Assembly (NCBI RefSeq): GCF_900100865.1
Contig: NZ_LT627734.1
Coordinates: forward strand, 1,178,001-1,242,000
Direction of reading: 5' to 3'
Source of the DNA: Candidatus Aquiluna sp. UB-MaderosW2red
Lineage (GTDB): Bacteria; Actinomycetota; Actinomycetes; Actinomycetales; Microbacteriaceae
DNA: 64,000 nt
Shown here in pieces: positions 11,233 through 19,654 of the stretch. The stretch's first letter is position 1. Every line of letters begins with the position of its first letter. The translations under genes and the position numbers were made by a program. The notes under the pieces were generated by a model. The model did no database searches and was not told the origin of the DNA. It was given only the letters and a program-made list of their open reading frames with translations.

Positions 11233-12440
11233 TGCTTAGAACTCTTCATGCTGCCGGTGACCTTGCTGGCAAGCGCGTTATTTTGCGCTGCGATTTAAAT
11301 GTTCCAATCAAAAACGGTGTCATTACTGACGACGGAAGAATCAGAGCCTCGATTCCGACGATCAGAAAACTGGTTGATCTTGGAGCAAAAGTCATTCTTT
11401 GTTCTCACCTGGGTAGACCCGAGGGCGAGCCAATTCTGGAATTCTCACTTGCCCCAGTCGCCCTGAGGCTCGAGGAACTGCTCGGCCAACCAGTTGTTTT
11501 TGCAAACGACACTGTCGGCCCTCAGGCCAAGGCAGCAGCCAAGCTCCTCGAGGACGGCGGGGTCGCTTTACTCGAGAACTTAAGATTCAGCAAAGACGAA
11601 ACCAGCAAGGACCCCAAAGAGCGTGAAAGGTTTGCCATGAAACTGGCCGACCTAGGCGAAATTCTCGTAAGCGATGGGTTTGGAGTAGTTCACCGCAAGC
11701 AGGCTAGCGTTTTTGAGCTGGCAAAAATTATCCCTAGCTACGCCGGGGGATTGATTGAGTCCGAATTAGAGGTATTGAATAAATTAACCCATGATCCAGT
11801 TCGGCCATACACAGTGGTCTTGGGTGGCTCAAAGGTTTCCGACAAGCTAGGGGTGCTTGGGCATCTGCTGCCCAAGGTTGACCGACTCGTAATCGGCGGT
11901 GGCATGGTCTTCACAGTCCTAGCGGCGTTGGGGCATAAGGTGGGGAAGAGCCTTCTGGAGTCGGACCAAATAGCAACGGTAAAAATCTTTTTGGAGCAAG
12001 CTGCAGCGCTCGGTGTGGAAGTAATTTTGCCTACTGATATTTTGGTGGCATCTTCATTTGCCCCGGATGCAGAGTTCGAAGTTGTCGCCTTCGACAAGAT
12101 CGAGTCCACGAGTTTCGGGGAATCGGGCATCGGGTTAGACATTGGGCCTGAGTCTGCAAAATCCTTTGCGGCAGCCGTCTCATCATCAAAAACAGTCTTT
12201 TGGAATGGCCCAATGGGGGTCTTTGAATTTGCGAATTTTGCTGGCGGCACCAGGGCGGTCGCGCATGCACTCAGCAACCTCGATGGGCTCGGAGTGGTCG
12301 GCGGAGGGGACTCAGCTGCGGCAGTTCGACTTCTGGGCTTTGATGAAAGTAAATTTGGACACATTTCCACTGGCGGAGGCGCCAGCCTGGAATTTCTTGA
12401 AGGCAAGCACCTACCCGGGCTGGAGGTCCTAAATGACTAG
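11232..12440 (+). CDS. pgk: Phosphoglycerate kinase
   Basis: It transfers the acyl phosphate of 1,3-bisphosphoglycerate to ADP, the first ATP-yielding step of glycolysis. Substrate-binding motifs RCDLNVP and SHLGRP lie in the N-terminal domain, and the nucleotide domain has VVLGGSKVSDK, WNGPMGVFE and GGGDSAAA. The length of 402 residues is normal. The ATG shares its A with the gap stop codon, and the last 8 bases overlap the start of tpiA. A 222-residue open frame on the opposite strand inside this gene is a codon-bias shadow and not a gene. Confidence 0.98.
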
Positions 12441-13215
12441 TCGCGTACCCCTAATTGCAGGAAACTGGAAGATGAACCTCGACCATTTCCAAGCGATTGC
12501 TCTGATACAGAAACTGAGCTGGACACTCGATGATGCCAAACACGATTATGAAAAGGCCGAGGTTGCAGTGTTTCCTCCCTTTACCGACCTCAGGACCGCT
12601 CAGACACTGATTGAGAGCGAGAAATTTAAGATCGGGCTTGGAGCACAGGATGTCTCTCGTCATTCAAGCGGAGCTTTCACTGGAGAGGTTTCGGGGGCGT
12701 TTTTATCCAAACTAAACGTTAAATACGTGCTGATTGGTCATTCTGAACGTCGTCAGTATCATTCGGAAACCGACGAGATCTTGAATGCTAAGGTCTCCGC
12801 AGCTTGGCAGAACGGGCTTATTCCAATTATTTGCGTTGGAGAAACTCTGGAAGAACTTGAGCTTCAAGGACAAGCGGCGGTTCCCATTGCCCAGGCGCTC
12901 GCGGCTTTATCGGGGCACGAAACTCTAGGCGAGTTTGTAATCGCTTACGAACCGGTTTGGGCTATTGGCACCGGCAAAGTTGCGACCCCAGCCGAAGCAG
13001 AGGCTGTAGCCAAAGCCCTAAGGGCCGCAATCACGCAAGAGTTTGGTCAAGAATCCGGAAATAGCCGTATTCTTTACGGAGGTTCAGTCAAAGCAAACAA
13101 CGTCGCAGGCTTTTTGGCTTCGGGAGAAGTAGACGGAGTTTTGGTTGGGGGAGCCTCACTGGATGCCGACGAGTTTGCCGGCATTGCCCGATTCCAAAAG
13201 CACATAGTCCTATAA
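12433..13215 (+). CDS. tpiA: Triose-phosphate isomerase
   Basis: It interconverts dihydroxyacetone phosphate and glyceraldehyde 3-phosphate. The TIM-barrel signatures are all present: NWKMN near residue 11, the catalytic histidine in IGHSERR, the catalytic glutamate in AYEPVWAIGTGK and the phosphate loop YGGSVK. The protein has 260 residues. Its ATG lies inside the end of pgk (8-base overlap), so translation is coupled; secG follows 33 bases downstream. Confidence 0.98.
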   Translation: MTSRVPLIAGNWKMNLDHFQAIALIQKLSWTLDDAKHDYEKAEVAVFPPFTDLRTAQTLIESEKFKIGLGAQDVSRHSSGAFTGEVSGAFLSKLNVKYVLIGHSERRQYHSETDEILNAKVSAAWQNGLIPIICVGETLEELELQGQAAVPIAQALAALSGHETLGEFVIAYEPVWAIGTGKVATPAEAEAVAKALRAAITQEFGQESGNSRILYGGSVKANNVAGFLASGEVDGVLVGGASLDADEFAGIARFQKHIVL

Positions 13216-13248
13216 TTTCCACGAGCGCCCGCTAAACAAAGGATCCAA

Positions 13249-13500
13249 ATGGCTGCCCTTCAAACCGCACTGCTGGTATTGCTTGCAATCACCAGCGTGC
13301 TCCTTATCATGCTGATTTTGCTACACAAGGGCCGCGGAGGTGGCGTCGCCGACATGTTTGGCGGTGGCGTAACATCTACGATGAGCTCCTCTGGAGTCGC
13401 TGAGCGAAACCTAAACCGCATCACAATCGTGCTGGCCTTGGTTTGGCTAATTGTTATCGTGACCCTGGGCCTCTTTACCCGATTCGGTTGGGCCGGATGA
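13249..13500 (+). CDS. secG: Preprotein translocase subunit SecG
   Basis: SecG is the small auxiliary subunit of the SecYEG membrane channel. The 83 residues contain two hydrophobic segments (about 4-25 and 57-78) joined by the typical glycine-rich loop (KGRGGGVADMFGG). The ATG has AAAGGA upstream at a good distance. It ends the glycolytic operon, an arrangement common in actinobacteria, and its TGA overlaps the ATG of the next gene by four bases (ATGA). Confidence 0.95.
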   Translation: MAALQTALLVLLAITSVLLIMLILLHKGRGGGVADMFGGGVTSTMSSSGVAERNLNRITIVLALVWLIVIVTLGLFTRFGWAG

Positions 13501-13874
13501 GTAACTCATCCTCTATAAGGGGAGCAAGAGTCGGAGCAGGCCCAATGGGCGAGCAGGATCGTGGCCATAAGGTTGAAAAGATCCGAATGAGTTTCTACTG
13601 CTCTAACGGGCACGAAACCCATCCTTCATACGCGGCCACGGTGGCAAGCGAAGATATTCCAAGCGAGATTGATTGCCCCAATTGTGGCTTGCCCGCAGGG
13701 GTAGACAAGGCTAATCCGCCCTTGGTGGCCAAGGTTGAGCCATATAAAACTCACTTGGCCTATGTCAAAGAGCGCCGCAGCGACGATGAAGCACAAGATA
13801 TTCTTGAGGAGGCGTTGCAGTCGATTAAAGAGCGTCGCGAACGCGCCGCGGCCTCGGCTAAAGCGCGCGGCTAG
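13497..13874 (+). CDS. RbpA-family RNA polymerase-binding protein (paralogue beside secG)
   Basis: This 125-residue protein belongs to the RbpA family, small actinobacterial proteins that bind RNA polymerase and stabilise sigma factor interaction. It starts with M-S-N-S-S-S-I-R-G-A-R-V-G-A-G-P-M-G, has a zinc-ribbon-like core (FYCSNGHE then CPNCG), and ends with the motif THLAYVKERRSDDEAQDIL that matches the RbpA sigma-interaction helix (typically TH.DML.ERR). The ATG at 13497 overlaps the secG stop; the frame is open further upstream but that part is secG sequence. A second, more canonical RbpA lies at 54822-55181. The 3' end overlaps the convergent pgl gene by 17 bases. Confidence 0.85.
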   Translation: MSNSSSIRGARVGAGPMGEQDRGHKVEKIRMSFYCSNGHETHPSYAATVASEDIPSEIDCPNCGLPAGVDKANPPLVAKVEPYKTHLAYVKERRSDDEAQDILEEALQSIKERRERAAASAKARG

Positions 13875-14559
13875 CTTCCAGATCTAGAAACCAGTTCGTA
13901 GCCGACATACCCGAAATTCTTGCGGCCGGAAGTTCACAAGCCGGATCATTAAGAACAGCTCTTGTCGCGGCGGATTTGGTCTTTCCAGATACCAAAAACC
14001 AGACCTTTTCGCTGCGATTCAGAGCCTGATAGCTAAAGCTGAGCCGCTGCGCTGGGGGCTTTGGCGAATCAGATTCTGCGACAATCCAAGCATCCGGGTG
14101 CCGATGGTCTGGAAAGAGCGATGCGATGTGACCATCTGGCCCCATACCCAGAATCAGAATGTCGAACACGGCCGCGTCTTTATAAAGAGGCCCCAGCTCA
14201 CTGGAAATGAGCGAATCGAATTCGACGCGGGCAAGCTCCAGTGTCCCGTTGGTGTCTGGGAAACGAAAGAGCCTGGCGGTTCGAAGTTCCGGCCAAGCCT
14301 CAAGCGCTTGATATTCGTTTCGATCCGAATCCGCAAGTGGTACAAATCGCTCATCGCCAAAAAAAACATCTAGTTTTGAGACGGGAATCTCCAGCGCCCT
14401 CAAGTCTTTCAGGATTTGAATGCCGAGGGTTCCACCAGTGAGAACGATCCTGACTCTTGGCTTATCTTCAAGGACTCGCCTAATTTCCCCGGCAATCTCA
14501 GAGGCGGCGGCCAATGATAAAAGCTCTGGGTTTTCTAAGACCCTAATTTCAGCGCTCAC
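13858..14559 (-). CDS. pgl: 6-phosphogluconolactonase
   Basis: It hydrolyses 6-phosphogluconolactone, the second step of the oxidative pentose phosphate pathway. The family motifs TGGTLG near residue 41, FFGDERFVP and LGMGPDGHIASLFP are visible in 233 residues. The start is GTG; the gene overlaps the end of opcA by 11 bases and is the last gene of the tkt-tal-pgi-zwf-opcA-pgl operon. Its 3' end overlaps the RbpA-family gene on the other strand, with no terminator visible between them. Confidence 0.95.
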   Translation of the reverse strand: MSAEIRVLENPELLSLAAASEIAGEIRRVLEDKPRVRIVLTGGTLGIQILKDLRALEIPVSKLDVFFGDERFVPLADSDRNEYQALEAWPELRTARLFRFPDTNGTLELARVEFDSLISSELGPLYKDAAVFDILILGMGPDGHIASLFPDHRHPDAWIVAESDSPKPPAQRLSFSYQALNRSEKVWFLVSGKTKSAATRAVLNDPACELPAARISGMSATNWFLDLEASRAL

Positions 14560-15484
14560 TGCCGAATCCCTTTGTCAGAACTTGGCCGTAGACGGCATCT
14601 TCACCCAGGAACCTCATGTCCTCAACAAGGCAATCTTGGTCGCTTCGTTGTGGAAGCAGGATCGAGCTATCGGGAGCGCCAATTTGCCGAATCTGAGCGA
14701 CATCTTGACTTCTGATAACTTCCAGGGCTCCTTCATCAAAACCGATGCGAACTCCCGCGATTCCTGTGACCTGAGTCTCATTGAGAACATCGTTGATTTT
14801 GGCTTTGATGCCCAAGTGTTGTTCAAGCCAGCTGGCTAAAAGGTAGGCGCTGGGGGAATGCGCGGAGCCAAATACTTCAATTGAGGTTACATGGCGGTCA
14901 GAATGCTGTTCATAAAGAGCTGTTATTTGAGCTCTCCACAAAGTTATTCTCGTCCAGGCCATGTCGCCGTCCCCCGGCTGATAATTCTGTGCCAATCTTT
15001 TTAAAAATTCTACGGGCGAACTCTGGCAGGCAGAGTCAGTGATTCTACGACTCGCAATTTTGCCGATGGCCGTTTTCGCAGGGTTGTCCTCGCAATCCGA
15101 TGGCCACCATGCAACAACTGGGGCGTCTGGAAGTAGCAATCCCATTACCAAGGATTCTTGGCTTGTCGCAGCTTGGCCATGAGCCTTCAAGATAATCACT
15201 TCAGAGGCTCCAGCATCTCCGCCAACCCTGATTTCAGCGTCTAGGCGACTCTGTGTCTGTTTGTCTAGATCTTCGGCTAAAACAATGATTCTTGAGGGGT
15301 GCAACCTCGAGGCGCCATTGGCCGCCTTGACCGCGGCTTCGATGTGCTCAAAATCAGTCTCTATCAAAAGGGTCAGAACCCTCCCGAGTGCTACCACACC
15401 TCCCGAGTCTCTGAGATCTTGAATCCGCTTTGCCACCTTCGAGGTGGTGGTGTTAGGTAGGTCAACTATCAAGGTCTTCTCCAA
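14549..15484 (-). CDS. opcA: Glucose-6-phosphate dehydrogenase assembly protein OpcA
   Basis: OpcA is an allosteric partner or assembly factor of glucose-6-phosphate dehydrogenase, known from cyanobacteria and actinobacteria. The 311 residues show the family core: a conserved HPSRIIVL segment, the LLPDAPVVAWWP motif and the later DMAWTRITLWRAQ segment. It starts with TTG at 15484 inside the end of zwf (16-base overlap) and overlaps pgl at its 3' end. Its place directly after zwf is the standard actinobacterial arrangement and supports the call. Confidence 0.95.
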   Translation of the reverse strand: MEKTLIVDLPNTTTSKVAKRIQDLRDSGGVVALGRVLTLLIETDFEHIEAAVKAANGASRLHPSRIIVLAEDLDKQTQSRLDAEIRVGGDAGASEVIILKAHGQAATSQESLVMGLLLPDAPVVAWWPSDCEDNPAKTAIGKIASRRITDSACQSSPVEFLKRLAQNYQPGDGDMAWTRITLWRAQITALYEQHSDRHVTSIEVFGSAHSPSAYLLASWLEQHLGIKAKINDVLNETQVTGIAGVRIGFDEGALEVIRSQDVAQIRQIGAPDSSILLPQRSDQDCLVEDMRFLGEDAVYGQVLTKGFGSER

Positions 15485-16989
15485 ACTCTGCCGTCAACCT
15501 CGAGCATCTGCTCTGCTCCTAGCGGCCCCCAGCTCCCAGGGGAGTACTGCTGAGGCTTGGTGTGCTCCTCCCAGAACTTGACGATTGGATCGAGGATCTC
15601 CCAGGAGAGCTCAACTTCGCGCTGCCGAGGAAAAAGCGGGGGCTCTCCCAAGAGCACGTCCAGTATCAAACGCTCATAGGCCTCGGGGCTGTCCTCTGTG
15701 AAAGCATGACCGTAGCCAAAGTCCATGGTGACATCGCGCACCTGCATCGCGGGTCCCGGAACCTTTGAGCCAAACCTGGTTGTGACACCCTCGTTGGGTT
15801 GCACGCGAATCACCAGTGCATTTTCACCAAGTAGCGCCGTTTGAGATTCTGCAAAGAGCTTCTGCGGAGCGCGCTTAAAGACAATCGCAATCTCGGTGAC
15901 TCTCCTGCCAAGCCGCTTGCCGGCTCGCAGATAAAAAGGAACTCCCTGCCAGCGCGGGTTATCCACATCCAAGCGCATCGCAGCATAGGTCTCCGACTTA
16001 CTCGAGGGGTTGGCACCTTCTTCTGACAAAAAACCAAGCACCTCCTCGCCGCCCTGCCAGCCGCCGGAGTACTGACCGGTCGCGGTGTGTTTGGCTAAAT
16101 CTTTCGGCAGTCTCACAGCTGCTAACACTTTTTCTTTTTCGTGCCTCAAATCGGCAGCGTCAAAGCTCTCAGGTTCCTCCATGGCAGTGAGCGCGAGAAG
16201 TTGCAGCAAGTGATTTTGAATCACGTCGCGCGCCGCGCCTATGCCGTCGTAATAACCAGCTCTAGACCCGATGCCGATATCCTCGGCCATAGTAATTTGC
16301 ACGTGATCGACATATTTAGAGTTCCAAAGTGGCTCGAACATCTGATTGGCGAACCTAAGTGCAAGAATATTCTGCACGGTCTCTTTTCCTAAGTAGTGGT
16401 CGATTCTAAATACCGAATCAGCCGGAAAGACTCGCTCCACTACCTCGTTGAGCTCTTTCGCGGTTTTTAGGTCGGAGCCGAAGGGTTTTTCAATAACCAC
16501 CCGGCGGAATTCTCCAGCTGCCGCCCTTGCCAGACCACTTCGCTCAAGCTGATTAATTACTAACGGAAAGTCGCGCGGTGGGATGGATAGGTAAAAAGTG
16601 TGGTTTCCGGCGGTGCCTCGCACTCGGTCTAGCTCTGCTACCGTCTCGCGTAATTGATCAAATGCCAATGGATCATAATGCTGGCCGGATACAAAGCGAA
16701 TCCCTTTAGCAAGCTGTTGCCAGACCTCCTCGGACCAAGGAGTTCGAGAATGACTCTTCACTGCATCGTGAACTACCTTCTCAAAGTCTTCTCGACTCCA
16801 GTCACGCCGAGCAAAGCCGACAAGCGAGAAAGCCGGTGGCAGTAAACCTCGATTGGCCAGATCGTAAATTGCTGGCATTAGTTTTTTGCGAGATAAGTCT
16901 CCGGTCACCCCGAACAGAATCAGACCGGAAGGTCCAGCAATCTTTTGGATCCTGCGGTCGGAAAAATCGCTTAGCGGGTTAGTACTCAC
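15469..16989 (-). CDS. zwf: Glucose-6-phosphate 1-dehydrogenase
   Basis: It oxidises glucose 6-phosphate to the lactone and makes NADPH, the entry to the oxidative pentose phosphate pathway. The nucleotide motif GVTGDLSRKKL lies near residues 28-38, and the active-site signature RIDHYLGKE sits near the middle. The 506 residues are normal. The start is GTG, overlapping the TGA of pgi by four bases (GTGA), so translation of pgi and zwf is coupled. OpcA, its partner, follows at once. Confidence 0.98.
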   Translation of the reverse strand: MSTNPLSDFSDRRIQKIAGPSGLILFGVTGDLSRKKLMPAIYDLANRGLLPPAFSLVGFARRDWSREDFEKVVHDAVKSHSRTPWSEEVWQQLAKGIRFVSGQHYDPLAFDQLRETVAELDRVRGTAGNHTFYLSIPPRDFPLVINQLERSGLARAAAGEFRRVVIEKPFGSDLKTAKELNEVVERVFPADSVFRIDHYLGKETVQNILALRFANQMFEPLWNSKYVDHVQITMAEDIGIGSRAGYYDGIGAARDVIQNHLLQLLALTAMEEPESFDAADLRHEKEKVLAAVRLPKDLAKHTATGQYSGGWQGGEEVLGFLSEEGANPSSKSETYAAMRLDVDNPRWQGVPFYLRAGKRLGRRVTEIAIVFKRAPQKLFAESQTALLGENALVIRVQPNEGVTTRFGSKVPGPAMQVRDVTMDFGYGHAFTEDSPEAYERLILDVLLGEPPLFPRQREVELSWEILDPIVKFWEEHTKPQQYSPGSWGPLGAEQMLEVDGRVWRRP

Positions 16990-18563
16990 TTACCAATAAC
17001 CTGCACAAGTCTTGCAAGATCGGACAGTGGTTCTTCAAAATCCAAAGTCAGAACCGGCAAGCCGTTTTCAGCCAAAACCCTGGCGTCTCCTTGAGCCTGC
17101 GAGGAGATCAGATTGCCGAATGTGAAGGGTCTGCCCTCGATTTCAAGATCCATGCCGTGGTTCCCGGTAATAATTAGAAAGACGCCCTGCCTTGGGCCAC
17201 CCTTGTGATATTGGCCGGTGGAATGTAAAAAACGCGGGCCCCAACCGAAAGTTACGGGTACCAAGGTCCTTGCGGCCATCAAGTCTCTGAGATCAACAAA
17301 TTGCGGATACTCCGGGCGATTCAGGTAAACCTGAATAGCAACGTAGCTACCTTCTTGGATTTTTTCGAGCAACTCGTCAACCGCGCTTTTAAGGGTGCTG
17401 CCGACTAATTCAAAACCGAAGGACTTGGCGGAAATGCCGCCATCAACAAAATCGGCCTCCACATTTATCGTGGGGGAGTCCAGAAGAGCTCGAGATGCAA
17501 TTTTGGCCGATTCAACATTGGGTTGGTCGAAGGGGTTTATTTGCATCAGATAACCCGCGATTACGGTGGCATACTCCCACAGTAAAAACAGCTCGCCGAG
17601 ATTTCCCGAGAACGTGATGTCCTCAATGCCAGGAGCTAAGGAAGAAAACTTTATCAACAACGTGTCGCTACCAAGATTTTTTATCTCCGGGGCGCTTGCT
17701 GTCAAAGCCACGGGTAAAATTCCCTTTTGTTCTTTGCCAGTTGATTCGGCTACTAACTGCTCAACCCAATCACCAAAACCAGCCAAGCCATCTGATTCAA
17801 TCAAAAATTTATCTTTATTGCCATTCACTCCAGGGCTTCTAGCCAGCGCGGCCCCGAGCCAAAGACCAGGGTTGTCAAGCGAGTCCGAAACCAAAGTCGG
17901 ATTCGATCTTGCCGCCGAAGCAATCAACCCGGCTATGTCAGCACCGGCCAAGCCTGAGGGCACCAGCCCAAAAGCGGTCAGCGCCGAATACCTGCCGCCA
18001 ACATTTGGATCCGCATTAAAAACTCGGTAACCCGCCTCACGTGAATCGAGATCAAGCGGGGAGCCCGGGTCGGTCACAATCACAATTCTGGTCTTTGGAT
18101 CAATACCTGCGCTCCGAAAAGCGGTTTCAAACGCACGCTTCTGACTGTCAGTCTCTAGAGTAGAGCCTGACTTTGAAGACACCACCACAACTGTCGTGGC
18201 AAGTTGATTCAGAGCGGCGGCCACCTGGTCTGGGGCGGTTGAATCAAGCACAGTGAGCGCCACATTAGAGGTCTTGGTTATTACCTCGGGCGCAAGAGAC
18301 GAACCCCCCATCCCACAAAGCACGACCCTATTCAGGCCCAAAGCTCTGAATTCATCGCGCAAAATTAGAATTTCAGGAATCAGCTCGAGCGAGGTTTCGC
18401 TAGATTCGACCCAACCCAATCGATTACGAGCTTCCGATTCAGCGGCGCTTCCCCAAATGCTCGAGTCCTTTGCTCTGATTCGGGAGGCTATTGAATCTCC
18501 AATGAGGCCTTTGACTGTCTCTAAGAGTTGGTTTTCTAACTGCTTTGAGAGCTGTAACTTCAA
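16986..18563 (-). CDS. pgi: Glucose-6-phosphate isomerase
   Basis: It interconverts glucose 6-phosphate and fructose 6-phosphate. The 525-residue sequence has the SIS-type sugar phosphate folds: VVLCGMGGSSLAPEV near residues 80-95, VVVVSSKSGSTLET, and NVGGRYSALTAFG. It belongs to the divergent actinobacterial form placed between tal and zwf; some databases describe such proteins as bifunctional transaldolase/isomerase relatives, but here transaldolase is a separate upstream gene. The start TTG overlaps the tal stop by four bases (TTGA). Confidence 0.92.
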   Translation of the reverse strand: MKLQLSKQLENQLLETVKGLIGDSIASRIRAKDSSIWGSAAESEARNRLGWVESSETSLELIPEILILRDEFRALGLNRVVLCGMGGSSLAPEVITKTSNVALTVLDSTAPDQVAAALNQLATTVVVVSSKSGSTLETDSQKRAFETAFRSAGIDPKTRIVIVTDPGSPLDLDSREAGYRVFNADPNVGGRYSALTAFGLVPSGLAGADIAGLIASAARSNPTLVSDSLDNPGLWLGAALARSPGVNGNKDKFLIESDGLAGFGDWVEQLVAESTGKEQKGILPVALTASAPEIKNLGSDTLLIKFSSLAPGIEDITFSGNLGELFLLWEYATVIAGYLMQINPFDQPNVESAKIASRALLDSPTINVEADFVDGGISAKSFGFELVGSTLKSAVDELLEKIQEGSYVAIQVYLNRPEYPQFVDLRDLMAARTLVPVTFGWGPRFLHSTGQYHKGGPRQGVFLIITGNHGMDLEIEGRPFTFGNLISSQAQGDARVLAENGLPVLTLDFEEPLSDLARLVQVIGK

Positions 18564-19654
18564 TTGGATTCCTTTAAAGCTTGCTCCACGGTTGCAACTA
18601 GCTCATCCCAAGAAACGATGAACTTTTCAACGCCTTCTTTTTCTAGCAACTCGGTAACATCGTCAAAATCGACTCCGGCATCGGAGAGTTTTTTCATGAA
18701 TGCCACGGCTGACTCAACTTGGTTGCGGATTGAGTCATCCGGAATAATGCCGTGCTCAAAGGTCGCCATCATGGTCTTTTCTGGCATCGTGTTTACTAGG
18801 TCCGGAGACACCAGCTGGGTCACATACAGAGTGTCATCAAGAGTTGGGTCCTTGACTCCAGTTGAGGCCATCAGCGGTCGCTGCAGTCGAGCTCCGAGGT
18901 CACTGAGCTTCTGCCAGTCAGCGCTAGAGAATCGGTCTAGAAATAACTGGTAGGCGAGTCTGGCGTTAGCCAGGGCAGCCTGAGACTTTAGTTCTTCTCG
19001 ACCAAGGGCCTCAAGTCTTTTATCAACCTCGGTGTCGACCCGAGAGACAAAGAAGGACGCCACCGAATGAATCTTGGCCAGATTCTTGCCTTCGGAATGG
19101 GCCTTTTTTAGGCCGGCAAAATAGGCATCTATGACTTGGTTATAGCGAAGCGTCGAAAAAATCAAAGTAACGTTCACGCTGATTCCGGCTGCGGTCACTG
19201 CTTCAATTGCCTCGAGTCCCGCCTTAGTCGCAGGGATCTTGATCATTACGTTCTCGCGCCCAACCAGCTCGTAGAGCTCTAGCGCCTGCTTGATAGTGCC
19301 CTTCGCATCATGGGCGAGCTTCGGTTCCACCTCAATTGAAACTCGACCATCAACCCCGTTTGATTGCTCATAAACCTCCAAAAAGATATCGCATGCTGCG
19401 GCGACATCGCTCGAGGTAATGTTTGCAATCGCCGTGCTTGCATCGTGGCCGGCCATAGCTTCTGAGGCAATGGCCTCGTGGTAGCTCGCACCCTTGAGTG
19501 CGGCCGCGAAAATGGTGGGGTTGGTGGTCACCCCGCGCACGCTGTATTCGCTGATCATCTTGGCAAGGTTCCCAGATTGAATTCGCTCACGAGATAGATC
19601 GTCTAGCCAGATGGAAACGCCGTTTTGAGTCAGGGTCTTTAGTGGATTAGTCAT
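18560..19654 (-). CDS. tal: Transaldolase
   Basis: It transfers a three-carbon unit between sugar phosphates in the non-oxidative pentose phosphate pathway. The signature GVTTNPTIFAAA lies near residues 41-52, and the Schiff-base lysine is in VMIKIPAT, near residue 140. The length of 364 residues fits the actinobacterial type. The ATG overlaps the tkt stop by four bases (ATGA). It stands between tkt and pgi. Confidence 0.97.
   Translation of the reverse strand: MTNPLKTLTQNGVSIWLDDLSRERIQSGNLAKMISEYSVRGVTTNPTIFAAALKGASYHEAIASEAMAGHDASTAIANITSSDVAAACDIFLEVYEQSNGVDGRVSIEVEPKLAHDAKGTIKQALELYELVGRENVMIKIPATKAGLEAIEAVTAAGISVNVTLIFSTLRYNQVIDAYFAGLKKAHSEGKNLAKIHSVASFFVSRVDTEVDKRLEALGREELKSQAALANARLAYQLFLDRFSSADWQKLSDLGARLQRPLMASTGVKDPTLDDTLYVTQLVSPDLVNTMPEKTMMATFEHGIIPDDSIRNQVESAVAFMKKLSDAGVDFDDVTELLEKEGVEKFIVSWDELVATVEQALKESN

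Noticed and set aside
11738-12406. 222-residue open frame on the minus strand inside pgk
   Set aside because: It is antisense to a fully conserved pgk, has low-complexity composition and no family features.
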